Source: Diogma glabrata
Lineage: Eukaryota > Arthropoda > Insecta > Diptera > Cylindrotomidae
Length of the DNA stretch: 64,000 nucleotides
Direction: 5' to 3'
Assembly (NCBI GenBank): GCA_963693315.1
Contig: OY856187.1
Span: forward strand, 48,254,485-48,318,484
A program made the translations under genes and the position numbers. Position 1 is the stretch's first letter. Each line of letters opens with the position of its first letter. Below the pieces are notes generated by a model that was given only the letters and a program-made list of their open reading frames with translations, was not told the DNA's origin and made no database searches. Positions 48,100 through 58,338 of the stretch are shown one piece after another.

Positions 48100-48803
48100 A
48101 AGCTAAAATAGAAAAAAAATTTGTGAAAACAGTGCAATTTTTTATAGATTTTGCTTTTTTCAAAGGCCTGTATCTTGGCCCCTGGTGTTGATATACAACT
48201 CGTTTTGGTTTTATTCGCTTCAGTGAGTGATTCTATATCAAATTAAAAAAAAAATTCTTGGCACCTAAGTAAAAGTAATATCCCCCAAGCATTAAACTAA
48301 GACATAAATAGGCAATGATTTATTTTTTGTTACTTTGTGATATTCGTTCATCTAAATTCATATCTAGTCAGATCATACAATAGTTTACGTATCTTTCATA
48401 ATTCTAATGTAATCATTTCCTCCCTTAACTTTAAAGTAAAAGTTTATATAAATTATTAAGTTGTAAATATTAAGAGACATATGTGATGTAATTTACTGTA
48501 AATAGAAGCTTTCATAGCTTACTGTCAAATAAATATTATTATTATTCATTATTATTATTATTAAAAATGCAAAACATGCTAGCAATATTGACATTGACAA
48601 CAAAAAATATATAGTATATTTTACACACTAATACTTTGATAAAAATCTTTCGAACAGTCCAGCCGCCATATTGAATTTTTTCGAACAGTCCACTTCGAAA
48701 ATTACCTGTCCACTCTCTATTTATGTAGGCTCACTAGGACAGCCAGTTCGAAGATAAAACGCGACTATAGTTCGCATAGTTTAGCTCAAGTGTATAGAGG
48801 GCC

Positions 48804-49239
48804 AGAAGCCTTCTTCCTTTTTTAGCACAGTAAAAATCGTGAACTGGTAGCGCCATTTTGAAATTAAAACTCAATATAAAAAAAATTCAAAAAATCGCCA
48901 TAACGCCATCTGGGAAAATAAAACTCCATATAAAAAAAATTCAAAAATATTTATAGCATTTTCGATTGAGAACCAGTTCATAACTGGTTCTTTTTTTCAA
49001 TACCAAAAAATTATTTCCCCTCCAAATTATGTTCGATTGAAGCAAAATAAAAAAACTGGTTCTGAACTGGTTGTGCATTTTTTCCCTTTTTGAAGAACTA
49101 GTTTTAGTTTCAGTTATTTTTGAGTTTTACTCATACTGTGACAAAAAGTAAACACAACAAACGTTAAATCATAACGTTATAATTATAACGCAGCATCATA
49201 TAAATAATTTAATTCTATTTTTAGTTATTTAACATATAT
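48804..49239. other. Unassigned stretch with small palindromes
   Basis: No gene. A perfect inverted repeat GAACCAGTT/AACTGGTTC lies near 48970-48992, and related AACTGGTT phrases occur nearby. Similar ACCAGTT/ACTGG phrases appear around 16420-16560, which hints at a shared repeat. Confidence 0.4.
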
Positions 49240-50434
49240 CCCTTTAAGCAAAAGAAACGGCTCGCTGAAAGCGAAGCATAAACGAAACATTTATGAGCCC
49301 TTTTTTCCTGTGATAAAATATACATCGCAAAAGTAATACATAATCGTTACGCGTACGATACACAAAAACGTATTACAAAAACGAAACATTTTCGTTACAA
49401 TATAGTTCTTCGTTTATATTACGCTTACATAACACTTTATTTGAAGGTTTTGTCAATTCGTTTATATTACGTTTATATTACGCTTACGTAACACTTTATT
49501 TGAAGGTTATGTCAATTCCTTACTGTCAAATATATATCACATTATAATACTTTCGCGCGTCAACAAATCATATTATAATAAACTCAAAATAATTATTTTA
49601 TTACTAATTTTTGTTTAATTACTATAAAATTAATTAAAAAAGTAAAAAGCTGAGCTTAAACTATAGTAAACGGAATAGGAAAAGGTAATATTTTTGTTAA
49701 TTTTATTATACATTATAAATATATTTTTTTTATATTCAAAATATAATTATGCAAAATATTTTTCACATTATGTACTCACATTATTTACTCATTAAAATAA
49801 TTATAGGTGAAATCTATACAAAATTTCATTTCATTTTTCATGTTATCGAACATGTTATCAGACATTGTAGATGTTATCGAAAAATGGTTTCAATATGCCA
49901 AAGACCGGACTCGCAAAAATTCAACAATTCAACAATACAGATGCATAAATTATGTAATTTTTTAGCTTTTTTTAATAATTTAATCAGAAAATTAGGTCAA
50001 ATATTGAATTGATATAGTTTACCTTATATTTTTATAGTTTAACATTTGTGATATTTTATTTAGTCTTATATTTGTGAAATATGAAATGATTTAATTGAAT
50101 TGATTAAAGGAAATATATAAAAAACAAAAATACGTTTTTATTGGTTATAAAAAGAAATTATTACGTATTGGTTACGTATAAACGCAACGTAACCATTGAT
50201 TAAAAATGTTACCAATAAGTTACACTAAAGTTTTACACAAACGTAACACAAATTACGGTTCGTAAACGGCTCACATAAGTGAAGAATTTATGAATCGCAA
50301 CAATTTTAGTTATCACAGGACTGATGAATCGCAAACGTAACTTTTTTGTTTCGCAAAAATGATACGTTAGCGAGGAGTTGTATGAAATGTGTTCTTCGTT
50401 TATGTTACGTTTACGTAACGTTTTGCTTAAAGGG
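49240..50434 (+). mobile_element. Non-autonomous CACTA-like element, deletion derivative (1.2 kb)
   Basis: Terminal repeats CCCTTTAAGCAAAA at both ends, bordered by ATAT on the left and right (possible 2-4 bp target duplication). The TIR resembles CCCTCTAAACAAAA of the intact element at 31045. The interior, near 49840-49930, encodes DIVDVIEKWFQYAKDRTRK, matching the end of DUF4806 (VIKRWFLYAKD in the intact element), so a gene was lost by internal deletion. Subterminal regions repeat TTACG, CGTAAC and CGAAAC motifs. Not translated today. Confidence 0.7.
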
Positions 50435-50947
50435 ATATTATGAAATTTGTTTTTTTTCACAAAATATATTGTTTTTTTATTGCTTTTCAAACATTCCAAA
50501 ATAAAATAACCAATTCAATTTAAGGGGCCAATACACCTTTTATTTTTATTTTTATTTAGCGTATGGTTTTTTTTGTGACACATTAAAAAATTAAACTTCA
50601 AAATAGGTAGACTCTTCTATGAAATCTACCTAAAACAATACATGGATACACATTAAATGAACTTACAATCGATTTGATTGCGTGTCTTTTAAGTAAATTA
50701 AAAAGTAAAATATTTGAACACATCGGCGTCGAACACATCGAACGTCATCGGCGTTGAACGAACACGCGTTTTTCATTAAATAAATAATTAATATAGTAAC
50801 TATGAAATAATTATTTTAAATTGCAAAAATTTGTAATATTCCGCTTATTAATAATATTTGCCGAACGTCTGAATGGAAGTAAATATAAATATATGTTCAT
50901 ATAAAATAAATATAAAAATCAAGTGAATACCTAACCTAAAAAATACA
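50435..50947. other. Region between TIR element and LINE, probably LINE 5' part
   Basis: No frame. The exact 5' end of the LINE cannot be placed; ATAC/TTTATTTTTA-rich sequence near 50535-50560 could be the flank. Confidence 0.35.
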
Positions 50948-51832
50948 ATGTCACATAAGTGCTTTCAATGTAAAAAAGCTGAGTTACCAGATTCATCAAA
51001 TAGTAAGACAGTGAATTGGCTAAACTGTGATGGATGTAAGAAATGGTTTCATGCTCTTTGTGCTGGTGTGCTGAATGAAGTTGATTTTAAATATCTACAA
51101 TCCAAAGAGAAATGGTTTTGTGGTGATTGCATCAAAAACAGCAATATCTCAAGTGTTGTATCGAGCTTAGTGAAGGAGGAGATAGAGGGATGGGTAATGA
51201 AGAAATTGGATGGGATGTGGCCAAAAATGACAGAACTCTGTAACAACTTTAAAGAAGAAATGAAAAATGAACTGACCGCAGTGAATGCTAGTCTAGTGAA
51301 ACGCATAGAGTTACTAGAAAACCAGATGATCCTATGCAACAAGAGGGAGGACTGGAGAAATAGAAAGGTGCTAATGGTCCATGGTATTCCAGATTCAGTT
51401 AACACACATGATCAGCAATTTGTCTTGAAATTATCGGAAGAGCTCCAAGTGCCAAACTTTACACTGAATGATGTTGAGAATGTGGTGAAGTTGTCTAGGA
51501 GGCTTGGTGATGGCGGTGGAACGTGTTCTGTGATGATCTGCTTTTTCAAGCAACTGAAGCGTAATGAGTTTATGGCAGCCTACTACAAATTCATTAAAAA
51601 TAAACAACTACTACTAACATGTATTGAGCCTAACTTGCCGAGGAGCAGAATTTATATTAACGAGTACTTGACAAAAACTGTTAGTGCTATTCTTATGGAG
51701 GCTAAGAAGCTAGTGAAGTCGAAGGCTATTTTCAAAGCGACTATCCGTAAAGGAATGGTGGTTATTATTGCTGGGGAAAATGGTATTCCAACAATTGTAA
51801 GAACACAGGAGGAGCTAGAACCCTTCAGGTAG
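50948..51832 (+). CDS. LINE ORF1 protein with PHD-like zinc finger, 294 aa
   Basis: Residues 4-60 form a C4HC3 pattern: CFQC, then C..C (NCDGC), H..C (WFHALC) and C..C (WFCGDC), a PHD-type finger of the kind found in ORF1 of CR1-group LINEs. A coiled-coil-like stretch (about 95-135, including NASLVKRIELLENQM) follows, then a compact domain beginning WRNRKVLMVHGIP that resembles the RRM-like nucleic-acid-binding part of such proteins. Expected role: RNA binding in the retrotransposition particle. The start ATG follows AATACA. ORF2 begins about 180 bases after its stop. Confidence 0.8.
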   Translation: MSHKCFQCKKAELPDSSNSKTVNWLNCDGCKKWFHALCAGVLNEVDFKYLQSKEKWFCGDCIKNSNISSVVSSLVKEEIEGWVMKKLDGMWPKMTELCNNFKEEMKNELTAVNASLVKRIELLENQMILCNKREDWRNRKVLMVHGIPDSVNTHDQQFVLKLSEELQVPNFTLNDVENVVKLSRRLGDGGGTCSVMICFFKQLKRNEFMAAYYKFIKNKQLLLTCIEPNLPRSRIYINEYLTKTVSAILMEAKKLVKSKAIFKATIRKGMVVIIAGENGIPTIVRTQEELEPFR

Positions 51833-52011
51833 AGTGGAATCTTTTGCAAATTTTTTGTAATCAAATCAATGATTTATGTTTTTAATTTTAAGATTTAATT
51901 ATTTATATTGTTATAGTTATTTTTATTACCTAGCATATCATTTAACACACGGTAGCTTTATGGTTGTTTGGAGCTTCATGCATTCTGTATGGACCTGTCC
52001 TAGATCGTATT

Positions 52012-54870
52012 ATGGTAAAACGTTCTCGTAGTAATCCATTCTCTAGTACTTCTCATCTCTTAGATTGTTTAAAAGTGTGCCATATTAATGCGCGTAGTAT
52101 TCATGCAAATATTGATAAGCTACGGATGGAATTTTATAAAACTACGCACCATATAATAGGGGTATCAGAGTCACATCTTAAAACATCGCATACGAATAGG
52201 AGTGTTCAAGTGGAGGGCTATAAACTATTCAGGAATGATAGATTAGGGAGAAGGGCCGGTGGGGTTGCATTTTATGTGCGGGATGATTTCGCTAAACAGT
52301 ATCATGTTAAAGTTTATTCTAAGGGATCCTCGGATAACATAGAATATTTATCTCTTGAGTTTGTTATAGATCTATCCAAAGTTGTTGTTTGTGTTGCTTA
52401 CATGCATGTTAGAGGACTTCCCTTGGACGAATTAAGTGAACTATTGTATGCATTTACTGAAGATTACGATACTATTATACTAATGGGTGACCTTAATATT
52501 GATCTATTGGATCCAGTGGAAAGTAGGAACTTAAGAAATATATTTGAGCCGTTAAATCTGTGCTCCACCCAAACAAAGCCGACTAGAACTAGTGATACAT
52601 CAAATAGGCTTCTTGATCTTATTGTCTCGAATATATCCTCTAAAACTTCTAATTTTTATCAGAAACCTTTCTCAGATCACGATCTTATTTCGATTGAATT
52701 TAATATACATACCGAGGTTCAAGATGAATTTACTTTTATCCGTAGATATAATGAGATTAAAATTGCTGAATTACATAGTGATGTACTTAATGTGAACTGG
52801 ATATATCTACAGGAACTTAACTCAATTGATGAGAAGTTTAACTTTTTCTATAGTAACTTACATAGATTATTAAATCATCATGCTCCTTTTCAGATGATCA
52901 AGTTGGTTAATAAACCGATCCCATGGTATAATTATAAAATCAAAAATAAAAAACAATTAGTGATAATGGCTAAAAATGTCTGGAAAAGTACTCGTAGTGA
53001 AGGTGATAAAGTAATATATAGAAATTATGAGAAAGAGTTTAATAAAATGGTTAAATCTGCTAAAAAGCGGTATTTGTTTCAGAAGCTGAACCCTAACCTA
53101 AACACCAAAAAATTATGGAAGAACCTAGAGAAATATGGTATGAAGCTTAAGGATCCAGATGAAACTGTTACTAAGTTTCAGCCAGATGACCTTAATAGGG
53201 AATTTGTTAAATTACCAGCGGGTTTGAGTAATGTGCAACAACCAGTATTTAATTTAGAGCAGATCATTGAGCCTGCAACTGTCAATGATGTTGATAATAC
53301 TAATAGATTTGAATTTATTGAGGTCACAAATGACGATACTTCTAAAGCACTTGGGTCAATAACTTCAAATGCAGTTGGTGCTGATAATATACCCCTCCAA
53401 TTCATTAAACTTATGACTCCTGTGATCATACCACATGTAACGTATTTATTTAACCAAATCTTGAAGTCTTGCGAATACCCGAGGATCTGGAAAACTGGTA
53501 AAGTCATTGGATTACCGAAAATCAAAGACCCTATATCACCAGCAGATGTAAGGCCTATTACGCATCTACCGGCTCTCTCTAAAGTCTTTGAACGACTTAT
53601 TTCTGATCAGATTAAACATTTTCTATATACTAATGACTTATTAACGCCACTGCAGTCAGGTTTTAGAGTCAATCATAGCACTGAAACTGTACTTGCAGAT
53701 GTAACTGATTTCATTCGAGAATGTCTAGATAAAGGAAATCTAGCGGTGCTCTGCTTACTGGATTTCCGGAAAGCTTTCAATTCTATATCTTTCAAGAAAT
53801 TCTACACTAAGTTGCTAACCTTATTTAATTTTCATGTTAACGCAGCGAAATTGATACTGTCGTACTTAACTGATCGTTTCCAATTCGTTGACTGTAATGG
53901 AATTTCATCAGCTCAATTGCCCCTACCCACGGGAGTGCCACAAGGATCAATACTGGGACCTTTAATATTTGCAATGTACATTAATGACATTGGGAATTCT
54001 ATAACACACTCGAATTATCACCTTTTTGCAGACGATCTTCAACTATTCTGTGAAGTAAATGTAGGGCAGAACGATAAAATGTCAGTCCTAAATGACACAA
54101 TATCGGCCATGAACAGAGATATAAGTAACATAATATCATGGTCAACTGATAACCAACTATCATTAAATGCGAAGAAGACACAAGCAATTATTTTTTCACA
54201 GAAGGGTAGACTTGATTTTAATGACGCTGATTTATTCATACCAAGAATTAGAGTTGGTCATGATTTGATAGTCTTTACCAAAACTGTTAAAGACTTGGGT
54301 TTGATTCTGGATAATAATCTGGACTGGACTACACATGTAAACACAATAACGCAGAGAATGTTCTTTGGCTTGAGAGTACTTTGGAGAAATGCTAGTTTTA
54401 CCCCGACTAAGGTTCGTTTGCTTTTGGTAAGGTCATTGATCTTGAGTCATCTTCTGTACTGTGACGTTGTTTTTTCTAACTTGACTTCTAGCTTAATGGC
54501 TAAAATAAAGAAGGTTTTTAATTCATGCCTAAGATATATATTTGGCCTAAAACGAAGGGATAGGTTGACACCATATTATAATAAAATTTTTGGTTGTTCC
54601 TTGGAAAATTATCTTGACATTAGAATGCTAACTTTACTGCATAAAATTATTAATAACCAGAAACCTAAGTATCTGTATGATAAACTGATCTTTGCACAAT
54701 CGACCAGAACACAAAACCTAATTTTGCAAAGAGCTAATTCAAATTATATGGAAAGTTCATTTCTAAGAAGAGGTGCTAGAGTATGGAACTCTATTCCAAC
54801 TAATACGAGGAATATAGCACGAGGGGATAGGTTTAAGGCAGAGTGTATGAGCTATCTGAATGATCACTAA
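52012..54870 (+). CDS. LINE ORF2: endonuclease and reverse transcriptase, 952 aa
   Basis: The frame opens earlier, but 52012 is the first ATG. The apurinic-type endonuclease is visible as CHINARSI, VSESHL, GDLNIDLLD, NRLLDLIVSN and the catalytic FSDHDLISIEF (residues 20-240). The RT has ADVRPITHLPALSKVFE, GFRVNHSTETVL, motif A CLLDFRKAFNS, GVPQGSILGPL and motif C HLFADDLQLF (about 510-680), followed by a thumb and C-terminal region to SYLNDH. Motif A reads AFN where most LINEs have AFD; the metal-binding aspartate of LDF is kept. No RNase H or zinc-knuckle is seen. Full length for the family, no stops, so potentially active. Confidence 0.85.
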   Translation: MVKRSRSNPFSSTSHLLDCLKVCHINARSIHANIDKLRMEFYKTTHHIIGVSESHLKTSHTNRSVQVEGYKLFRNDRLGRRAGGVAFYVRDDFAKQYHVKVYSKGSSDNIEYLSLEFVIDLSKVVVCVAYMHVRGLPLDELSELLYAFTEDYDTIILMGDLNIDLLDPVESRNLRNIFEPLNLCSTQTKPTRTSDTSNRLLDLIVSNISSKTSNFYQKPFSDHDLISIEFNIHTEVQDEFTFIRRYNEIKIAELHSDVLNVNWIYLQELNSIDEKFNFFYSNLHRLLNHHAPFQMIKLVNKPIPWYNYKIKNKKQLVIMAKNVWKSTRSEGDKVIYRNYEKEFNKMVKSAKKRYLFQKLNPNLNTKKLWKNLEKYGMKLKDPDETVTKFQPDDLNREFVKLPAGLSNVQQPVFNLEQIIEPATVNDVDNTNRFEFIEVTNDDTSKALGSITSNAVGADNIPLQFIKLMTPVIIPHVTYLFNQILKSCEYPRIWKTGKVIGLPKIKDPISPADVRPITHLPALSKVFERLISDQIKHFLYTNDLLTPLQSGFRVNHSTETVLADVTDFIRECLDKGNLAVLCLLDFRKAFNSISFKKFYTKLLTLFNFHVNAAKLILSYLTDRFQFVDCNGISSAQLPLPTGVPQGSILGPLIFAMYINDIGNSITHSNYHLFADDLQLFCEVNVGQNDKMSVLNDTISAMNRDISNIISWSTDNQLSLNAKKTQAIIFSQKGRLDFNDADLFIPRIRVGHDLIVFTKTVKDLGLILDNNLDWTTHVNTITQRMFFGLRVLWRNASFTPTKVRLLLVRSLILSHLLYCDVVFSNLTSSLMAKIKKVFNSCLRYIFGLKRRDRLTPYYNKIFGCSLENYLDIRMLTLLHKIINNQKPKYLYDKLIFAQSTRTQNLILQRANSNYMESSFLRRGARVWNSIPTNTRNIARGDRFKAECMSYLNDH

Positions 54871-55204
54871 CTGTTGGTGTGTGTTATTGATTATTTTTTA
54901 GATTTAATTGCATTTTTCTCTTTTTTTTTTTTGTTTGTATAAATGGTATTGATATTGATGTTACTATTATATAGTTTTAATTTTATAATTTTATAATGTT
55001 AAGTTTGTTGAATTTCTTTTGTGAAGAAGTTTTTTCTTTTTTGTTGATTTTTGCTAAAGCGTGATGTAAGTTTTATATGCCATTAATTGTAACTTGCTTT
55101 TCGATACAATGCAGTTTATTTAACTGCATCAAAACGACCCTGTTGTTGTGCTGTATCGATCAAATGAATGAATAAATAAAATAAATAAATAAAATAACAT
55201 TGGG

Positions 55205-55945
55205 CAGTACATTTGAACATTAGATGTTTACATCGAGCGAGTCTATCCATGCTACTACATCGGGGGTTGCCAAATGGATGTCTGAGATGTTGCCATTGTA
55301 ACGTCGAGTTGGACACACAGTTGCAATGTGTTTTATAGTTTGTTGTGGAGCGCCGCAGTCACACTCAGGGGACTCTGAAATGCCCCACTTGTAGAAAGAA
55401 TCAGCACAACGTCCATGATTCGTTCTTATTCGGTTTAATGTAGTCCAGGTATGACGTGGCAAATCGAAACCAGGTTGGGTAGAAGTCGGGTTAGTAATAG
55501 AAAGGCCAGTTGTGTTGTAATGTTGCCAGGAGGTGTCCCAGGCATCCAAGATATTAAAATCAGTTGCCAGCAGGTTGCTGGCAGTTTTATGTGGAGGCTT
55601 TCTTGACTTCAATCGACAACGATTGTGGTCACCGTAATATTCGTGCAAGGGTAACGTGGTGTTGTTGGTTACCTTTTTATGTTCACGCATGAGAGCATGC
55701 GAGCGTCTGAGTGCAGGTGGAGCGATATTGCTTAACACAGGGAGCCAAGGTAAAGGGGTGGATCTGATAGTACCACTTATAGTACGCATCGTAGCATGCA
55801 GCTGGCAGTCAACTTTTTGAGTATGTGTGCTATTCAACCAGACTGGTGCGCCATACTCAGCCACTGAGTAAACCAGACTTAGAGCAGTTGTTCGGAGGGT
55901 AGCTGGAGTAGCACCCCATGTAGAGCCTGCCAGTTTGTGCAATAT
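55205..55945 (-). pseudogene. C-terminal fragment of another LINE polymerase
   Basis: The minus strand is open for 240 codons: GSTWGATPATLRTTALSLVYS, AEYGAPVWLNS, RTISGTIRSTPLPWLPVL, and near the end a C2HC-type zinc pattern (CDCGAPQQTIKHIATVC). This is the region after RT in many insect LINEs. The RT itself is missing, cut where the inverted TIR copy begins, and the 3' side meets the CR1-like tail. Frame preserved but truncated, so inactive. Confidence 0.8.
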
Positions 55946-55983
55946 ATTGTTTCTCGTTTTAAGTTTTTTATTTTATTAATATT

Positions 55984-56464
55984 ATTTATAATGTATAATA
56001 AAATTAACAAAAATATTACCTTTTCCTATTCCGTTTACTATAGTTTAAGCTCAGCTTTTTACTTTTTTAATTAATTTTATAGTAATTAAACAAAAATTAG
56101 TAATAAAATAATTATTTTGAGTTTATTATAATATGATTTGTTGACGCGCGAAAGTATTATAATGTGATATATATTTGACAGTAAGGAATTGACATAACCT
56201 TCAAATAAAGTGTTACGTAAGCGTAATATAAACGTAATATAAACGAATTGACAAAACCTTCAAATAAAGTGTTACGTAAGCGTAATATAAACGAAGAACT
56301 ATATTGTAACGAAAATGTTTCGTTTTTGTAATACGTTTTTGTGTATCGTACGCGTAACGATTATGTATTACTTTTGCGATGTATATTTTATCACAGGAAA
56401 AAAGGGATCATAAATGTTTCGTTTATGCTTCGCTTTCAGCGAGCCGTTTCTTTTGCTTAAAGGG
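55984..56464 (-). mobile_element. Inverted half copy of the 49240 CACTA-like element
   Basis: The complement of these 481 bp equals 49240-49720 with only a few substitutions seen (for example ATGATCCC versus ATGAGCCC). It ends in the same CCCTTTAAGC terminus at 56464. The other half is missing, and similarity stops where the LINE relic begins. Together the two copies make a pair of 481 bp inverted repeats enclosing about 6.3 kb. Confidence 0.8.
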
Positions 56465-56474
56465 AATTGTTGTG

Positions 56475-56545
56475 TTTGTCTCCCCATTTGTAGCGCTATT
56501 GCGGTAGACACCGGAACAGAAAAATCACTCTATAACGATAGTATC
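56475..56545 (-). repeat. Dispersed GCCGCAATRGCGCTAC-core repeat, copy 3
   Basis: The complement matches 35341-35400 closely (AGAGTGATTTTTCT, TTCCGGTGTC, GCGCTACAAATGGGG). It lies 125-195 bp upstream of the DPCD start codon, between the TIR copy and the gene, so it overlaps the likely promoter. Confidence 0.6.
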
Positions 56546-56669
56546 TCGATATATACTTTTTTGAATTATGGCAGCACTCAAATTACAAATTTAAAAACTT
56601 CAATTGGAAAAAAGTAACCTGACAGCAACAGCAATCGATCAAATAACATTTGAAAATCGTGATAAAAAC

Positions 56670-57422
56670 ATGATGTCGGGATACAGTTCTTGGTTAAATT
56701 ATATAAAAAATGCAGAAAAAACCTCAATTATAAGTGACAATTTACGAAAAATTCATTACACTTTTCCTGATGGACAAGAAATGGCAGAAGATTACAGTCT
56801 GGAAACAGGTATATGTTTACGACGAATATGGAAAAAGAAAAAAGAACTAAGAGGCAATGCTGATTATAAAATAGAAGTTGGAGAACAATCTTCTAATCCG
56901 ATTGATGATCAATTTGCGGTTAAAGAATCAAATACAGAGGTATATTTTTAACTTTAGTTTTGTTGCTCTTATTTGAATACCGATGTCTGTTTTTTAGCCT
57001 TTTCTTACAAAAAGAATAACCAAAGCAAACATTGAATATAGAATTAGGAATTTACCGTATCCTATTGAGGTTTATTCAGTAGCAGCAAATAAAGAAAATA
57101 AATGTATTACGATTAAAACAACCAACAAGAAATATTTTAAACATATTAAAATCGAAGAATTAGATCGGTGTGGTTTGATACCAAATCAAGGGAACATTTC
57201 GATAAGTCATCAATTCAATACACTTATAATAACGGTATAAATTTTATTTAAAAAACGATTAGCAGTAAGCAGTTTTTTTTAAAATTATTATACTTTCAGT
57301 ATAAAAAACCGCAATCGGTATTAGAAATGGAGAAAGCGGTAATGTTAGAATTGAAGGATGTAGAAACCATTTCTGATGTCGATCTTGAGTGCTCAAATTT
57401 GTTACAGCAACTAACAAAATAA
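56670..57422 (+). CDS. DPCD: DPCD, ciliary biogenesis protein, 209 aa, three exons
   Basis: DPCD was found as a gene deleted in a mouse primary ciliary dyskinesia model; the protein is small, cytosolic and linked to building motile cilia, with a CS/p23-like fold predicted. Exons: 56670-56939, 56998-57234, 57300-57422; both introns are short GT-AG and in phase 0. Diagnostic blocks: SWLNYIKNAEKTSI, KIHYTFPDGQEMAEDY, RIWKKKKEL, then across the first splice KESNTE|PFLTKR, IRNLPYPIEVYSV, IKTTNKKYFKH and LIIT|YKKPQSVLE. Length is close to the vertebrate protein (about 203). The start is one of two adjacent ATGs (56670, 56673). Complete and apparently functional. Its promoter region is squeezed against transposon sequence ending at 56464. 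Confidence 0.93.
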
Positions 57423-57597
57423 GTTTTATTTCTAAAACGATAAATACACTTTAGTTTTATAAAAATTGAATTACAGATATATAAAACAAATCACTATACT
57501 TTTCATTTAAATTGAACATGGTACCGTTCGCGCATTTAATAAAATCTCATTGTAGAATATTCACACTCATCATTTGCTTTAAATTTTGATTTGTAAG

Positions 57598-57993
57598 CAG
57601 GGACTGAAACCCTGAAAAAATGGGTCCATGTTCAGGTTAATCAAAATAGAAAGTTGGGGTACGGGTTCAAAATTTAGAAAAAAAATACAATATATTTTAT
57701 TTATTTGTCAAAAAACTTTATTTATTTTTCAAACAAGTTCTCATTTAATTTAATAATCAAAATATTTTTAACATTTTCTTCGTTTAAATTTGCTCTTTAT
57801 AGTGACAATACAAATTTCAATGCTGAAAAAGCCCTCTATGCTTACTTGCGTAGGAAAATATTTTTTTTTATATTTATTTATGAACCCGAACCTGAATGAG
57901 TTTTTGGATTTAACGGTTTTCGGGTGCGTGGTTTATAAAAAGAACGAACCTGAACCCAGATGGGTACAGGTTCGGGTTCGGTTTTAGTCCCTG
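57598..57993. mobile_element. hAT-type MITE, 396 bp
   Basis: Ends CAGGGACTGAAACC and, as complement on the right, CAGGGACTAAAACC. Flanks TTTGTAAG (57590-57597) and TTTATAAG (57994-58001) form an 8 bp target duplication with one mismatch, as expected for hAT. The subterminal parts contain repeated GGTTCGGGTTC/GAACCTGAACCC motifs. It lies about 180 bp downstream of DPCD and could supply its 3' end. Confidence 0.85.
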
Positions 57994-58101
57994 TTTATAA
58001 GAGAAACAATGTCATTTGCGCAATTAGTTATTAGTAACATGAATATGGTGGACCAGCGATAGGTGAGAATAAAGTATTAGGCAATTGTAACACATGAATT
58101 A

Positions 58102-58338
58102 GGGCCGGTTGTACAATTGCAGTTCAGCCGAGGTTTAAGCTGAAATTATGCTAAACCTGATATTCTGTTCAGTTACGTGTTTAACAATTGCGGTTTAGTC
58201 GCGAGTATGAGCTCAAGTTGAGCGCCCAATTTTGTTGGTTCAAGTGCGGTTCAAGAAACTAACCTAACTTGTAACCTAACCTAAGCTCCTATCGGATTCT
58301 ACTAAGCTTTAGCTAAACTGCTATTGTACAACCGGCCC
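58102..58338. mobile_element. PIF/Harbinger-type MITE, 237 bp
   Basis: Terminal repeats of about 27 bp: GGGCCGGTTGTACAATTGCA on the left and complement GGGCCGGTTGTACAATAGCA on the right. TTA directly repeats at both borders (58099-58101 and 58339-58341), the 3 bp target duplication of the PIF/Harbinger superfamily. It has no coding capacity. Confidence 0.85.

Larger units (their letters stand above)
44990..48734 (+). mobile_element. Inner TIR element copy C (3745 bp), plus orientation
   Basis: Equals copy B at an offset of 4773 bp. The only difference I noticed is CATTAAAATT in B (and in A) versus CACTAAAATT in C, near 42685 and 47458. TA borders at 44988-44989 and 48735-48736. Right of it begins the right end of the outer element. 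Confidence 0.85.
35708..48803. mobile_element. Outer inverted-repeat element hosting the 3.7 kb inner elements
   Basis: The complement of the right end (48737-48803) reads GGCCCTCTATACACTTGAGC, continues through GCGAACTAT and CGCGTTTTATCTTC to CTGTCC. The left end shows the same series at 35708-35754 and 35900-35926, split by about 145 bp of AT-rich sequence. Flanks are AGA on both sides (35705-35707, 48804-48806), a possible 3 bp target duplication. Without the inner elements and the tandem duplication only about 0.8 kb remains, so the host was probably a MITE. No transposase is recognised. Confidence 0.6.
50948..55198 (+). mobile_element. CR1-like LINE with both ORFs open
   Basis: ORF1 (PHD-type finger) and ORF2 (endonuclease plus RT) are followed by a roughly 330 bp 3' untranslated region that ends in repeated AAATA/AAATAA units (about 55162-55198), the short tandem 3' tail usual in CR1-group and related elements. 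It lies within older sequence: a minus-strand LINE relic directly follows. Both ORFs intact suggests recent insertion. Confidence 0.8.
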
